The translations under genes and the position numbers were made by a program. Below are positions 13,114-26,052 of a stretch of DNA of 64,000 nucleotides, piece by piece. Source of the DNA: Aspidiotus rigidus. Lineage: Eukaryota; Arthropoda; Insecta; Hemiptera; Diaspididae. The stretch is from positions 19,752,501 through 19,816,500 of the forward strand of contig JAVHKY010000025.1 of assembly GCA_035079385.1 (NCBI GenBank), read 5' to 3'. The notes below the pieces were generated by a model. That model worked only from the letters and a program-made list of their open reading frames with translations, was not told where the DNA came from and made no database searches. Positions within the stretch are counted from its first letter, which is position 1; each line of letters begins with the position of its first letter.

Positions 13114-14196
13114 CTTTTTTTTTTTTCAATCCATCCTTTCATGTTTCGTTGTTGTTCCTGCATTTTTTTCCTCGAGACGTACACGTATACAACGCATAAA
13201 ATGGGAAAAGAAAGGAATAAAAATGAAAGAGTGTATATATACTCGTTCGTCGAAGAGATTTTCGTACTCGGCTGGGGTTGGGCTAAATTCAAATACAGTA
13301 CCAACAGTATCGGCGCGTCAGTTGCCGACTGCCGAACGGGAGACGCGAAAGAGCGCACGTAACACGTGCGGTAGGTCCGGGAACGAACAATGCCCGGTCG
13401 TTCAACGCAGTCTAAATAATCGATGAGGAAAACCATGTCCTGGTGGAGGGAAGGAAAAACGCAGGCGAAAAAAGAAAACGAAGACAAGAACGAAAAAAAA
13501 AAAAAAAAGGAGCGTGACGCGAAGTACTGTAAAAAGAACCGACGGGAAATGGAAAATTGTCGGTGGTGGGGGCACCGGAGGGGGTTTATAGTGAGCCATA
13601 ACTTTCGCATGTATATATACGTATATACCTTTCCTCTAGGAAAAAAAGAGTTCGTCCAACGTTCTTTGTTCCGAAAATTGGAAATTTTAGACGAGCAGAA
13701 AATTTCCTCGCAGCCAGACTACGCCCAAATTCGCGACGAAGGAACCGAGTCTCGGTTCATAATGGACCGAATTTTCTACTCGCATCGGCTTACTTCTACA
13801 ATATCAGTGTACTATGTAGTGTTGTGTAGCAAGTTGTGCACTCAACACACATTTGCAATAACTGTGCACACAGCGTAAGCTAGAGAGGCAGAGTGAGTTC
13901 GTCGACGTGCTCAGGCAGCGTCGAATTTATTGCCTCTTTTTTTTTGGGCGGAGTTGGGATCAAAGTTTCTTTTATTTTTATATTTTTCTTTCTCTCGGTA
14001 CGGCTGTGGTATTAGATATGTTGTACAGCGAGAATACATTTTTATACTTGGCAGAGTAAAATTATCAAACAATGAACTATAGAAAATGTGGAAAAGTTGT
14101 CATACGCAAATTTGAGTAACTCGAGATGAAGGAGAAAAACACTTCATTTGTAAATTAATTGGTTTTATTTTCGAACGCTATTTTCTTTTGTTTCAG
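13112..14196. other. Low-complexity and CpG-richer stretch, no proven gene
   Basis: Contains purine/pyrimidine-biased runs that open long but biased frames on both strands (for example 12948-13610 minus and 13423-13878 plus). None has a domain. A promoter-like role is possible at about 13.3-13.95 kb. Confidence 0.3.
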
Positions 14197-14247
14197 GACG
14201 TGAAAAAATATGAGAATATCGGATTGCGAGCCAGAAGACAGAGATAA
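14197..14247 (+). CDS. Candidate terminal exon, short basic C-terminus
   Basis: A strong acceptor (polypyrimidine then TTTCAG at 14191-14196) precedes 16 codons, DVKKYENIGLRARRQR, and a TAA. It is followed by about 300 bp of UTR-like AT-rich DNA and AAATAAAAT at about 14540. It is phase 0, as is the end of the signal-peptide exon at 9531, so the two may belong together. The clustered basic residues could suit a processed peptide precursor, but this is inference. Confidence 0.28.
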   Translation, partial: DVKKYENIGLRARRQR

Positions 14248-14539
14248 AAAATTGTGAACTTCTATCGTACAAATTATTTAAAATTGTATTTTTGTATTTT
14301 CAAAATGTTTTGTACATATTATGACTAAGTTAATGTGATTCATATGTCAAGTTTTCGAATCCACGATGAAACTTTTTTTTTCAATTTTCATTTCGTTTCT
14401 TTTTTTATATTTTTTACAGATTTTATATTTCCGAAGTATTTTTTTATCAGTATACTATTTTAAGTGTATAATTTTATAATATTTATGTCAAATGTAAAAT
14501 TCGAATTTTGTTCTGTATTTGAAGAGAATATTGTGAATG

Positions 14540-14549
14540 TGAAATAAAA
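14540..14549 (+). terminator. Candidate poly(A) signal
   Basis: AATAAA within GAAATAAAATTTTG, about 290 bp after the TAA of the candidate exon at 14197-14247. The surroundings are AT-rich, so chance occurrence is likely enough to keep confidence low. Confidence 0.3.
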
Positions 14550-17339
14550 TTTTGTAGGTACTCTCGATTAATTTTATTATTTATTATTTATATTATTAGA
14601 GTGCCCTCCAACAGCCGATCGGCCAATGACAGGAGGGCATTATAAACAATGATAAATAAAAATGAAAATAATAGAAAAATACGGATAATAAGCAAACAAA
14701 ATTCAAAATGGAAAAAAAAAAACAAAACAAAACAATAATGATGATATGTCTACCACTAGCCACCTCAACCCTGGTCCCACGTCCCATCCCTCAACCCCTT
14801 CCACAAACCAATCATTTCGAAGAATAAACAAAAAAATAAAAATAAATAAATAAATTATTTTCAACTTGATTTTCGAGGTATAAACACAAGTAGTGCACCC
14901 AGCAACAAAAAATTTACAGCGATCGCACCTTTTGCAATGGCAACGAAGATCCTGCAATCTCCTATGTTTTCAATCGTCCATCACTCTTTTCTTTGTACGT
15001 GGGTGAAATTTTCGGAAGTCAGTAAGTACCTATCATAATTTTGCTCGACATTACGCTCTGATTTTTGTAAGTCCCTTCTTCGTAAAATCACCATCTGATG
15101 ACGTCACACTTTCCTTGTTCTGAGGGGTTTTCAGGAATATCTGACACTGATGATGGAATGCCCTTACACTTGTTATTTTATCTACCCCGGAGGAAACTGG
15201 TGGACACATCAGCTTCTTCCGGGACAGATGCCACACCGCAGACGGGCCACTAGGCCTATACGCGAAACCGGTGACGACGACGACGACCTTCCTCTATCTT
15301 CTTCTTGCGACCTAAACACATTGATGACGTCACGCCCGTCTTCAACTTGTATTTTTTCTTGACACTCAATTGACCAAACTTCAATATAGTTCACAATCAG
15401 AGAGAATCCTATCGTAGAGAGTCTTGGTTTAAAATCCTCCTCTGCTTTTAACATATTTTAGTTTTAGTCTACATAGTGTTTATACTTAGAGCAGATATTT
15501 AACTTCAGGCTCCATAGTCATAGCCTGGCTTGAAAATTCAGAGCTGAACCTTCCACAGAGCCCATCTCCACCGTCATGGCTCCAAATTTTTTCAAGTCTC
15601 ATCTCTACAAAGGATCGGAACCCGAATTTCCCAAATTCCTGAATGGGATCGAGACCATTGCTGACATCAAAAAGGTCAGAATTGGACGTTTTCTGAGGAT
15701 GTAACCCCTGAAGCTCAAATTTAGTCCGGATAAAAGGAGTCTCAGCCTGAAATTCTCTTCATGACCTAGCTTATGTTTAGCCGAAGACTCTATCGTAACT
15801 TAAGACTCCATATAGTTGTAACGTTCATAACTCAAAAATTCCCGGCAAAACCTTACCTATCGTAATAAAAAAAAATAAATGGGTTCTTGCCTTCACTTTC
15901 TATGCAATTTTTTTTATCATAATTGCGAAAGTTTCGATACGCACCTTACTAAAGGAGTTGGACCTGGACAAATTTTAGATATCGAACTATATCTGATAAG
16001 AGGGGGCTTCTATGTAGGGGTGGAGGACTCAGAATGTTAGGAGCTGTACTTGGAAAAATATCGACCATCAAAGAAGCTGGACGTTCACAAAAATTCTTAA
16101 TATCAAGCTATGACAGGAGGGGAACTTTAAAAAACTTCTAATTTCAAGCTATATATAATATATGATAGGGAAAACTTGAAAAAAGGCCGACTTTTAAGCC
16201 ATTCGTATATTATAGGAGGAGGATTGAGGTAAATTTAGACTTTTTAGGACTCCAATTTTGAATTCAATTCTCAATCTGCAAACCGCCCTGTGTGATTCTC
16301 TCATTGGTTTGATTTTATCAGTGTAATAGCCTGGTAAGAAGTTACATTCTGTTAAAACGCTATAGTTTAGAAAGCTCATCATAAATAAATAATTGAAAAA
16401 TTGAAATGCCGGATTTTTATCGGACACATCTGGGCAATCGGATAAGACGAGCGAAAAGAAAAATTTCAATGAGAAAAAGTAAGAAACACTGTAAGTATTG
16501 CGAAATACTTCTATGGCTTTCATCCAAAAATATTAGTCGAGTATAAGGTATTCAATGTGGTACAATTTTACGCGGATCCTGGCAACTAAACGGCATTCAG
16601 AAACGTATTACAAACATAAAATATTCTCGTATATGTGATGTGTTTTTTTTTTTCTGCTATGTAAGTACAAGGAAGCAACAGTTACAGGTTTTTTCTTATT
16701 GTCCCTCCTTAACTAGGGGATGAATGCAATATAGTGCACGAATTTCCTCCAAAATACTAGTAACAGTTTGAGTGTACAAGAGTAAAATGGTTAAAAAGAA
16801 TTCCTTTATAATCGTTCATAGAATACAGAATAGAACAAATGAGCATAAAAAATTTTCTCTTTTAAAAGTAAGTTGCTAAAACCTCAAAATTACTGTCAAG
16901 TAATTATATGTTACAATTGGAAAATTTCAGCCAATAAAAACTACGATCCATCTTTTACTCAACCTAAACAACAAGCTGAAGGTATTCCGAGACTCTTGCT
17001 TTCCCAGCTCTCCTACTACAAACCAATCACCAAAACTGACACTCTTCCTCGGCTCTCAAGAGTCAGATCCTGGTATTTACCAAATCAGTCATGCTATGCT
17101 GCCTAAACTTTATCAGAACGCGACCTCAGGGGTGGCCCCAAGAATTTTGCCCGAAGTAAGTAAGTCTGAGACCTGTGGGTTGTTAGGTGGAAGAAGGATT
17201 AGGAGGGAGATGGTGGCTGAAAAGGAAGGGGATCAGAATTTAAATTTTGGGCAGGCAAAAGGGTACACCGAGAAATTTTTCTGCCCGACCTCCCCCCCCC
17301 CTGGGGCCACCATTGCGCGATCTTATACCTCACTTCATA
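14550..17339. other. Intergenic; one diverged minisatellite-bearing repeat, no gene recognised
   Basis: About 16000-16240 holds degraded units of the 'gagctatatatgataggag..acttggaaaaatttc' type that recur near 32.2, 49.2 and 58.4 kb. A 43-codon frame from 15579 (MAPNFFKSHLYKGS...) is open but unsupported. Confidence 0.35.
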
Positions 17340-17480
17340 ACTAAATCGAAATTTTCCTCCGCTTCCTTTCGCATTAACTGGAAAACGACTCCAATCATCC
17401 CAATCTTAAAACCTCTCAAAGATCCATCAGATCCTCTCTATCTTACGTACTCATATCACTACTACTATTGGAATCATCAA
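17340..17480 (+). pseudogene. Non-LTR retrotransposon reverse transcriptase scrap
   Basis: The plus frame reads FRINWKTTPIIPILKPLKDPSDP, matching the start of the LINE RT domain ('W+ ... IPI.KPxKDPxDPxxYRPI'). The match stops where the foldback element at 17484 begins, and no convincing continuation was found beyond it. The fragment is too short to assign a clade. Confidence 0.55.
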
Positions 17481-17483
17481 TAG

Positions 17484-17822
17484 CACTACTGAACAGCTAT
17501 CCTGTTACAAAGATTCTATTACGTGATCCGTAGATACTTTTCAACGCTGAACACGAATCCGTTGTCCGTTTTTTGCCAGCACGTCACAATTTTTAGTAAT
17601 CACGATTAAAGTTCCCGTTTACTTTCCACGCGTCGTCGCGAAACACATCGAAGATAGCAGCATCGCTATCGAAAACGTTCGTTACGTTCCACAATATTTA
17701 TCGTGATTACTAAAAATTGTGACGTGCTAGCAAAAAACAGACAACGGATTCGTGTTCAGCGTTGAAAAGTGTCTAAGAATCACGTAATAGAATCTTTGTA
17801 ACAGGATAGCTGTTCAGTAGTG
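17484..17822. mobile_element. 339-bp foldback element with 123-bp arms
   Basis: Arm 17484-17606 is repeated inverted at 17700-17822 with only a few mismatches and a 93-bp spacer. The outer ends are CACTACTGAACAG and its complement. It has no ORF, so it is a foldback MITE. It sits beside a LINE scrap (17340-17480). The flanking bases (aatag on the left, taatag on the right) allow a short or TA target duplication but do not prove one. Confidence 0.85.
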
Positions 17823-19990
17823 TAATAGACTCTCCCGGGTTTCTATAGATTCGAAAAGTAAGAGACAATAAGACGACTGTGAAGGTCGATCAGCTCGAAT
17901 GACCCTCACCGACTTCTCAAATCAACTCACTCGTAGAAAAGCAATATCATCGCTCGCCTCAGAATCAGTCCCACTAGACTTACGTACACGCTTCTCATCA
18001 CTAATCCCATGCCTCTTCCAAATCCTCATTGCAAAAGTGATTTTCCCCTATCCATTAAACACTTTTTTTCCTGCCCTAAATCAGCCCGACTACGCAACTC
18101 CTCACTAGCAGCACTACCTTACGACTCTCTATCTATCCTAAATATTTTTCATTTACCCTAACAATGAATTTCGTCATATCTAGACTCAACACCTCTGAGC
18201 TCCTAGTCCTGACGACAGGCTGATAGAATAAAATAAAAATTAGATATTGGTGCCAAATTATCACTCATGGAAGTTTTCGCAGCATTTTTTGCAAACATTT
18301 TTTGTAAGAGCCGGTCTGATTTTTTTTTTTTGTTTTGAAACAGAAAATTTGGGGAAAGAAACAGATGGTATTTTAACTGATATGGAGTAGAGAATATTCA
18401 GTCTACATCAAGGTTTATCATTTTTTGTGAAATAAAAGAGTCTATTCAAAAGTACTTATCTGTCTACCATGTTAAAAAAAAAAAATTCATTCAAATTACG
18501 CACAGCGCAGTTCAGATACAGCACTTTTTCATCGGGAAAATTACTTTTCTAGCGAATACTCGTCTCCTCATGGAACAAGTCGAGTATTCAGCTCTTCTTT
18601 TGAACGCGTCAACAATAGAATATTCATCAAAGCTGGTAAAAAATTCAGTAGGCTAAAATATGTGCGTATCATCATTCGCGTTCTTGATACACTAATCAAA
18701 GGTTAGCGATCAGCAATAACCTCTGTGCAGCAGCAGGTCATACCGACATCGTACCGTCGTCGTGGTAGCGTCAAGAGCGTGTCAGAAAAGCGCAAAATCC
18801 GCCAAAGGAAAACAGCCGGCACACGCGTATGTGGTGTATTTTCGTAGACCTCGTGCACGGCCTACTTTATATTTTTCTGCCACGACGCCAGGGAGATTAA
18901 CATTTCCGACGCGAGGGTAAGGGAGAACGAGACGAGCCTGAGACAGGCAACAGGGTGACTGGCAGCGAATGACCTTGACCTCCGTCGCCCTCCAACAACA
19001 CGAAAAGAGAATAAAATCGACGAAGGCAGAATAACTAGGTCTCTATAATCTTACCGGCCTACGCCGCGCCGCCAGCAATTTTTCAGCCATGCGAACGACG
19101 TTCTTTCTTCATTACTGCGGGTGCTTGTCCCTGAAAAACATATCGAGCTCGCTCTCGCACGTGTTCGCGCTCACCTCATCTGATCGGAGTCACCGGCGTG
19201 CTTTCGCCCTACACGCACAGGGTGTGTAATTCCTGAAAAAACTTTTAGATGCCTGCTGCGTTCGCCGGTGCTCTGCTGCCTCATGTTTACAACAACGAAC
19301 ATTTCGAGCACGCGAATTACAAAGAAAGTTCGGGTCAAAATATACCGCCGGCGCGTTGGTGAATGACTCGGGCTGTACCAATAATTATGTGGATGGTACG
19401 ACGAGTTGTGGAAAATAATAAAACGAAAGCGCATTCGAATTATATTTATGGCTAGAATGTCGTGCACGTGTTTCAAAATTCGTACGAAGAAGGCGATATT
19501 TGATATTTTGTAGCGTTCCAACGTATCCTTTTTTGTTTCTTCGATAATTTTTTAGTAGGATTTAGAGGAGCAACGACTTCAGAAGGGAGACGCGCGTCAT
19601 ACTTATAATAAAGATCTATAGATTTTGTCAGGGTTGCCATCGTTATTTTTTAAATAAGAGAAATGAGGAAAACTTACAAATAGAAGGAGGGCAGTCCACA
19701 TATTTGCGCTTTAAAGATAGGTAACTATTGCGCTGAAGTTTCTATTCCTAACTCGGATCGGCATATCCAACAGACGCTTTTGTAGTATCAATAAGGTGAG
19801 GTGCAAATTTTAAGTAAAAATTGAAGAGACGAACAGAACAAAAAAAAAATGAATGAGAATTATGGGAGTCAACAAGAGAAAAAAAAGTAATAAAGTAATA
19901 AAAAACGGATCACAAATTTCACACATGAACGAATTTCAAACTTCTGGAATGAACAGAAGTGTTAACGTAATTCGCCTTTATTACCTCTCA
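17823..19990. other. Intergenic; CpG-richer patch at 18.7-19.4 kb
   Basis: 18.7-19.4 kb is GC- and CpG-richer with frequent CG, as around promoters elsewhere in the window. The minus-strand frames there (19171-19521) have no recognised domain. Confidence 0.35.
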
Positions 19991-20233
19991 TTATTGTGCA
20001 ATACTCATGCTTAGATCCCGCAGTTTGTTGCGACTCGTAACGTATCTTATCGAGCTACAAACTTTCAGTGCGCGAGAAGGTACACTTGCCTGTCGCAATG
20101 AAGCGCGGAAACTAAACATGCGTATTGCACAATAATTCCCAAAAGTTTGGAATTTGTTCATGTGTGTTCTGAGTGAACAAAATTTGATCGTTGAAGCAAA
20201 AGAAAGTGACTTCCCAATTGCCGTGCTAACTGT

Positions 20234-20537
20234 AATTTCTGTCAACTGCATCCATTCGTCCACCGCACATTCTAAGTTTGTGTAGATGAGTTTATCGGGA
20301 CCGGAGCAACTGGAAATCATAATTTTGTTTGTTCTTCAATTTCAAAAACTGAGCTTCACATTACATGGCAATATGCAAGTATACTGATAAACTTTAGCAC
20401 ACCGCAAGGGAGCTTTCCGACACCAGAAAATGACGTATCTGAAAACATCTAAGTAACAACCGCCTGGTTTTATTACATGTCTAGCAGCCTCACAATGTGT
20501 TCTGGTAGAGAATTTAGTCTTCAATCCAGTACCTTTT
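20234..20537 (-). CDS. Candidate exons of an unrecognised cysteine-bearing protein
   Basis: Two stretches on the minus strand look exonic. 20537 down to 20342, after a TTTTCAG acceptor, encodes KGTGLKTKFSTRTHCEAAR, then a GGCYLDVFRYVIFWC segment, then a Cys-rich end and a TGA. A second begins after TTTCCAG near 20309 (CSGPDKLIYTNLECAVDEW) and runs open to 19991, with a possible donor gttagc at 20233. The relation between them is unclear, because the first ends in a stop before the second. Cysteine spacing suggests a secreted protein, but no family was recognised. They could be decayed exons. Confidence 0.25.
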
Positions 20538-20639
20538 CTGAAAAATATGAGGAAGCCATAATTTGGCCCATATGACGATATGAAAAACTGCAGGCCACTG
20601 TTGCCTACAGCCAACCCATCAAAAATAATTTAAAAGTTC

Positions 20640-22510
20640 CGATTACAAGTTTCTCATTTAACAATAGTGGAACTATGGAACAAACTAGAAAAGTGAACTG
20701 TCAATGTCCCATTAGATGTACACTGTAATCATATCATAAGAGATCTGTGTATAATTATCAAGGCTGATACATATAAAACAATCAAATTCTTTAGCTGCTT
20801 CTTGATGACTAGGTTTGCGGCAGCTACATCTACTGGACTTGCATGACAGGCAACTACTGATTAAATGAGATGACAACTTGATGGCTGGTGATTTCTGACC
20901 CTGCCAATCTTATGATCAGATAAATTTTGATTTTTCTGTAAACGACGTAGAGGGGCTGTTGTGACTAATAAGTGTGGAATGAAGCGAGTGTAGAATACGG
21001 CATCATCCATAATAGTCTGTGGACTTTGATTTTATTGATAGGTCTTGCTTGGTAATTTTTTTATCTCATGCACTAATTGTGACGATTTCTCAATTTCATA
21101 TTGTTTCATTTTTTCGTCGAAAAATTCGGGTATGATTTTTTGGCACGAAAAAAAAGTCATAAATCACGATAAAAGAAATGCTTTGAGCGATTAACAACCA
21201 TTTCACGAAGAAAAAAAAAGAAAAGTGAACAAAAAAAATATCAAACGAAGACATAGGAAAATAACGAAAGAAATGAGATATTTTACCGGAAAAAAAATAA
21301 TAATAATGAATATTTCCTAATTGAACCCTTTTATTCAAGAAGGGCGAAGTCAAGGTTTCGCCAAATTGGATTCCTCGGTTCAAGAACTACCATCAGAATA
21401 CACCTTTTTTTTTCATCGGTGGCGCTCCAAACCATTTTAAGTTTGAAGTGAATGCTATGCTTTTCCCGACTTCTTGCCCAGCTTCGCGCCCTTTTTGCAT
21501 ATACCATAAACTCAATATTTCTTACGGGTTTTTTCATAAAGGGCGAAGGATAGTCCTCTCGTCGGCAGTCATTTTGTCATATTGACGACCGTTCTTCCGA
21601 CCAAAAGTGGGGGGGGGGGGATCGCGAGTAGATAGATTGGGTAACCTTCTACAGCAAAAATTTTGTCGCGTTGTCTTTTTTTTTACTCCCACTACCAGCG
21701 ATGCAAAATTTTAAACGCGTTTTTGTCAGCTTCGCCCATCTTGAAAAAATGGGTTCAATTATAATAAACATAGCGAACATTTGGAGGAACAAAATTTTAA
21801 ATTTTTTTGTAAAGGGCCATTGGAGTTTTAGAAAAAATATAGGGGCAGAGGACGCAATAAACGTATTAGACGAAGCTTTGTCTGGTAATATAAAGGGGGG
21901 AGGGGGATCATTGACTCTATTACTTCTCTTGACTACTCCAGAAACTGTTGATATTTTATGACAAGGGGATACAAAACTAGAGTCATTAGACTTCTATTTA
22001 GGGTGGAACTAAAGAAAAAAAATAATAAAAACATGCGATGAAAATGAATTTATTATCGCTAATGTTATTTACAATCGTAATTTAAATTTTAAATTAGATT
22101 AAAAATCTATTTTCACACCTCCCTCACTTTATGAAGAGGTCTCGCGCAGCCCTCGGCTACAAGTCACAAAGTGGTGCATATTTTCGCGGAATTCATGATG
22201 TACGAAATAAACATCCAAAAAGGTTAGCTTCACGTTTTTCCATCGAGACCGTAGAGAAATTCAGGAGGAAATGGAAGATCTTTGAATAATTTTATATCTC
22301 GACAGACATCTTCGAAGCATTCTATAACGTCTTTTATGGTGAGCCATCTAGCTTTGCAAGCGTGGGCGAAAATGTGTCTGTACGTGCGAACGTATTTATT
22401 CTATCGGGAAAGAGAAACAAAATTGTTAAGACTCGCGAAAGTAAGTAGTTTGTACTTTAGTTCATTCGACTAAGGCTGGGGAGCTCGAGAGCAGGTAAAA
22501 TGAACAACCA
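20640..22510. other. Intergenic, nothing recognised
   Basis: AT-rich. The open frame at 21671-21961 (96 aa) ends in low complexity (Gly and Leu runs) and has no splice or domain support. Confidence 0.4.
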
Positions 22511-22653
22511 TTTTGTTTGTAACTTGCTGTAAGCTGATGGCTTCTCTACTGACTTCATTGTCAGTAGTTGTCAGTAGATAAACTCTCGCACAAACACTTG
22601 ACAGGCTCGCAGTCAGTTGAGAAGCTGTCAGCTCACAATAAGTTACAAACTAA
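22511..22653. mobile_element. Short inverted-repeat element (MITE-like)
   Basis: About 35-bp arms (TTTGTTTGTAACTTGCTGTA... on the left, its diverged complement ending ...AAGTTACAAAC on the right) enclose about 70 bp. CTAAGGC-TGG occurs just outside each end (about 22470 and 22651), so the true boundary may be wider. Confidence 0.55.
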
Positions 22654-22821
22654 GGCCTGGATTGAGGAGGAGGAAGCGAGCGGCTTTATGGTCTTGAGTC
22701 ACACCACCCACCATATTTGTTGTAAAATTGTTTTAGGAGGTAATCCATTAACAATATAATGAAGAAGAATCTGAGACTTTCTGATTTCGTGCGATTTGTG
22801 AGTCCCATGGCCTACATTAAC

Positions 22822-25800
22822 TTAAACAAATCTTCTGTACATTACCAATTCTGGGTCGATACAGAAGATTCTGAATGCTTCGTGGACAGTCCAATAACAT
22901 TCACCTAACTGGATCGGAATCTTGTAGGTCTTATTCATAAGATATTCTTTCTTCGTCTCGTTGTATCCGGATAGTCTCATCACAATATTAGCCATCACTA
23001 CATCCAGTCTTCTCACGTCCTGATGAAAATCAAACACAATACGGACGAATAAGCGAAATACAAACAATTTCTAGCGCGTAATCATTAGATAAGCTCGAGA
23101 TCGAAAGACGAGCCATCATTTCAGACTTTGTACTGACAAATGATGGGTGGATAAAACTATGAAAGGACAAAGAAGCCTTCATATACACTTCCTAGACCTT
23201 GAGCCTACTTACGCGGTAAAGCGATGCAAGATATTGTTGAGCTAGAAAACGATCAGCATCATTATCACTCATCAAGATGCGTTCACAGAATGATTTTACA
23301 TTTCCGTATTCTGGTTTTTGAACTTCAATACTGTAATTTAGCCAGTCGCGACACCATTCGAGAAGATTCTCCTCTTCGTTGGGTCGAGTTGTAACTGGCA
23401 TTTCGGTGGCGACAGTGGGTAGCGTACCTGAGGCTGGTATTTGTGCTGAAAATATAATTATTTTTTCTAATGGGTTTCAGCTATACCCTAAGAATATTAT
23501 GCTAAATATCTCAATTGTGATTACACCCCACAAATCACGAAAATATGAGGTGGGAAAGAGAAATAACGTATTGATTTTCCAGAAAACTTACCGTCAGTAG
23601 AATGGGCAGAAAGTAAGAGGAAAACTTTGATCTCAGGTAGGAAGATGCACACCGGCGCTCGCAGACAAAGTACGTAATCAGAATGCTTACAAAGAAGAGA
23701 ATAGTTATAGCCAATTGTCGGTAGATTTTTCTGTTTCACAAGGAATGTTTTATGTGGTAGACCGATTCTTACATATGAATTTTCTGCATCCACGAGCCTC
23801 CAAATTTTTCCTTGTCTTCCGATCCACTTTTGTCCCTTTGCGATCATGAAGAGGCCACTATATCCCAGTAGAATTGTTCGGACGTCGATTCTTGATTGGA
23901 CTGAGTATTGAGGCGTAAATGAATAGAGTTCCTTCAAAATGAATCCTTGTCCCAAGAAAATATCTACCAACTGGGTGTAGGGGTGAGCACCTCACTCACT
24001 TTTTTTTTTGTGGGTATCGCTAGTAATAATCATGAGGCTCCTTTGTCATCGACGACCGTAAAATATAATTATTTAATGCTTGTGATTCATACGAAAGAAA
24101 AAAATCGAATACAGTACGAAATATTTTGCCACAAAATTAGTTTTTTACTCGGCCTAATTTTCGAAAACCTGAATACATTTTGTAGATATTTTCAAAATGT
24201 CTTAGTGAATCATAAGTCCTGAAAATCAGACGTGATTAAATCGAAAATATAGAGAAGTGGAAGTACAAATTCTTACTTCCTCGTCTGTGGAAATCCTTTT
24301 TTGTGTCAAACATAATAGCGCGATTCGCCTGTAGGGGCTCTGCTAGGAGCGCCACTTTCCTGTGTACTCGAAGGAGATGCTGTGTAATGGTCCCATATAA
24401 ATAACACAAAAATGATTTTTAGAAGTTCCTCGCTACTTAATTGATCAATCAATTTTTAAAAATGATACACCCAAAAATTGAAGCAGCAGTTTCAAAACTC
24501 CTCTAGTTGACTTTCCATTTGAATTGTATGAAGAAAAAGTGCGAAAGAAATATTTCGTGTGGTAATTATCATTTATGTGCAAGCTTTGAAAAAATTCCGT
24601 ACAATAGCGCATACTCTGCCTTTGTTGGCGAATAAGAGAAGAAGTAAGTTGTGTATTTTAGTATACGATAATAATAAGAAGTTTTGTATGATTGTGCATT
24701 TGTAAGACGAGATAATTGAATGAAGAAATCAAAAATTACTGACGCGTCTGAATTTTTTTAAAATAACGACTGAATCACTCTCGAGATGAAGAAACTAGTC
24801 GTAATTTTAAATCTTTTACTAGGTATTTCTTTTTATCTCGTAGACGAATTTTTCATATCTCAATATCGGAAACTCCAACTGGCAACACTTCATGAATCCC
24901 TTTTCCTTACGAAAATACTTGTCGTTGAGAAATCAGTCATTTGAATCATGGGCGTGGATGTATTCAGTAACCTCGTTTAATAACTCTTCATCCGATTCAT
25001 ACAGTTCTCTGTGTGGATCATAAAATATTTTAAAATCGAATTAAAAGTAGTCTTTTTGTAGCTGATTCTGTCTACACGTAATAGATTAAATTACTTTGTT
25101 CGCTACTCGCAGATTAATTATAACTACATTAATTGATGCGAGTACTCGACGAAATCAGAATTTTTTCACACTTAGGTCAGATGCCCAGCTCCTTTCGGGG
25201 GTGGTATACATTCTTCGATGGTCTAAATTTCGCTAGGTTTCTAAAATCATATCAAGCCCTTCTCTTCTCATCTTTTGCTCGAAAGTCGAAACTTCTTATG
25301 CTCCTCCTTCTGTACACGGTCAAAATTTTCTCAAGTCCCTCTGCTAATCTAGTCATATTCTCTCGCGGTCGAAATTTTCCTATAACTACCCTCCTCCTCT
25401 AAATACTTCTTAGAAGTGGACATTTTCTCAAGCCCTCCCTCCTGATATATACAGCCTAAAAGTAACTCAGACCCTCATCCCTTCGAGATCACAATTCACT
25501 GAAATGACGGCAGCTGGTGGTCGGTTCCTCTGTCAGAATTTGTGTATATATGAGTTACTCAAGCCTCCGCTAATATACGAGGTTCCTATCAACAAATTGT
25601 AAGTCCAAAATAGGTGTAAAAAACTTCTTTCTTACTCGTTTGCGTCCATATTTTTGATTATATTGAACTTCTGGAGCATAGGCAGGTCGATAAAAGGTTT
25701 ATTCGATTCTAAAAGTTGATTCATCCGTATAAATTACTTGGATCGATATTATAGTATTTAATAAGTGCGTTTGAAAACACTACTACCGTATATTCTAATG

Positions 25801-26052
25801 TACTCTTGAACGAGAACAATCAGATTGAAATCTCTTACTTCGTCGTCCTCCTCCGTTTCTCCTAAACTGGTGATCTGATCCCATCGTGGTACTCTTATAT
25901 TGGCTTCTGAATTTACGTACACGTGCATAACTGTAATGAGTCACCAAGTACAGATGAAGGCAAAATTATTAGAAAATTTATCGCCTGGTAGACTTACCCG
26001 ATAAAATGACTAAATTTTCTGCTAAGTGCTCGATCATTTTTGTCCATCCGCT
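22822..26052 (-). CDS. Multi-exon gene of unknown function, 3' part
   Basis: Minus-strand exons in transcript order: 26052-25998, 25906-25787, 25708-25636, 23970-23592, 23445-23213 and 23019-22822 (TAA). The junctions from 26052 to 25636 are in phase (SGWTKMIEHLAENLVILS, then ANIRVPRWDQ...DDEVRDFNLIVLVQEY, then SNKPFIDLPMLQKFN), as are 23592 to 23445 and 23213 to 23019. The step from 25636 (phase 2) to 23970 (phase 0) is not in phase, so an exon is missing or that acceptor is wrong. The last exons read NEEENLLEWCRDWLNYSIEV, KSFCERILMSDNDADRF, then LGECYWTVHEAFRIFCIDPE and FV. The protein looks mostly helical with a few cysteines. I recognise no family. The upstream exons may be those at 32431-34568. 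Confidence 0.5.

Noticed and set aside
12948..13610. 220-codon minus-strand open frame
   Set aside because: Driven by TC/GA and poly-A/T runs (RERERER..., FFFFF...); no domain, no splice context.
13423..13878. 151-codon plus-strand open frame
   Set aside because: Lys/Glu-rich low complexity overlapping the previous frame, then a non-conserved-looking stretch; no supporting start or domain.
21671..21961. 96-codon plus-strand frame
   Set aside because: Ends in Gly and Leu runs from simple sequence; no domain or splice sites.
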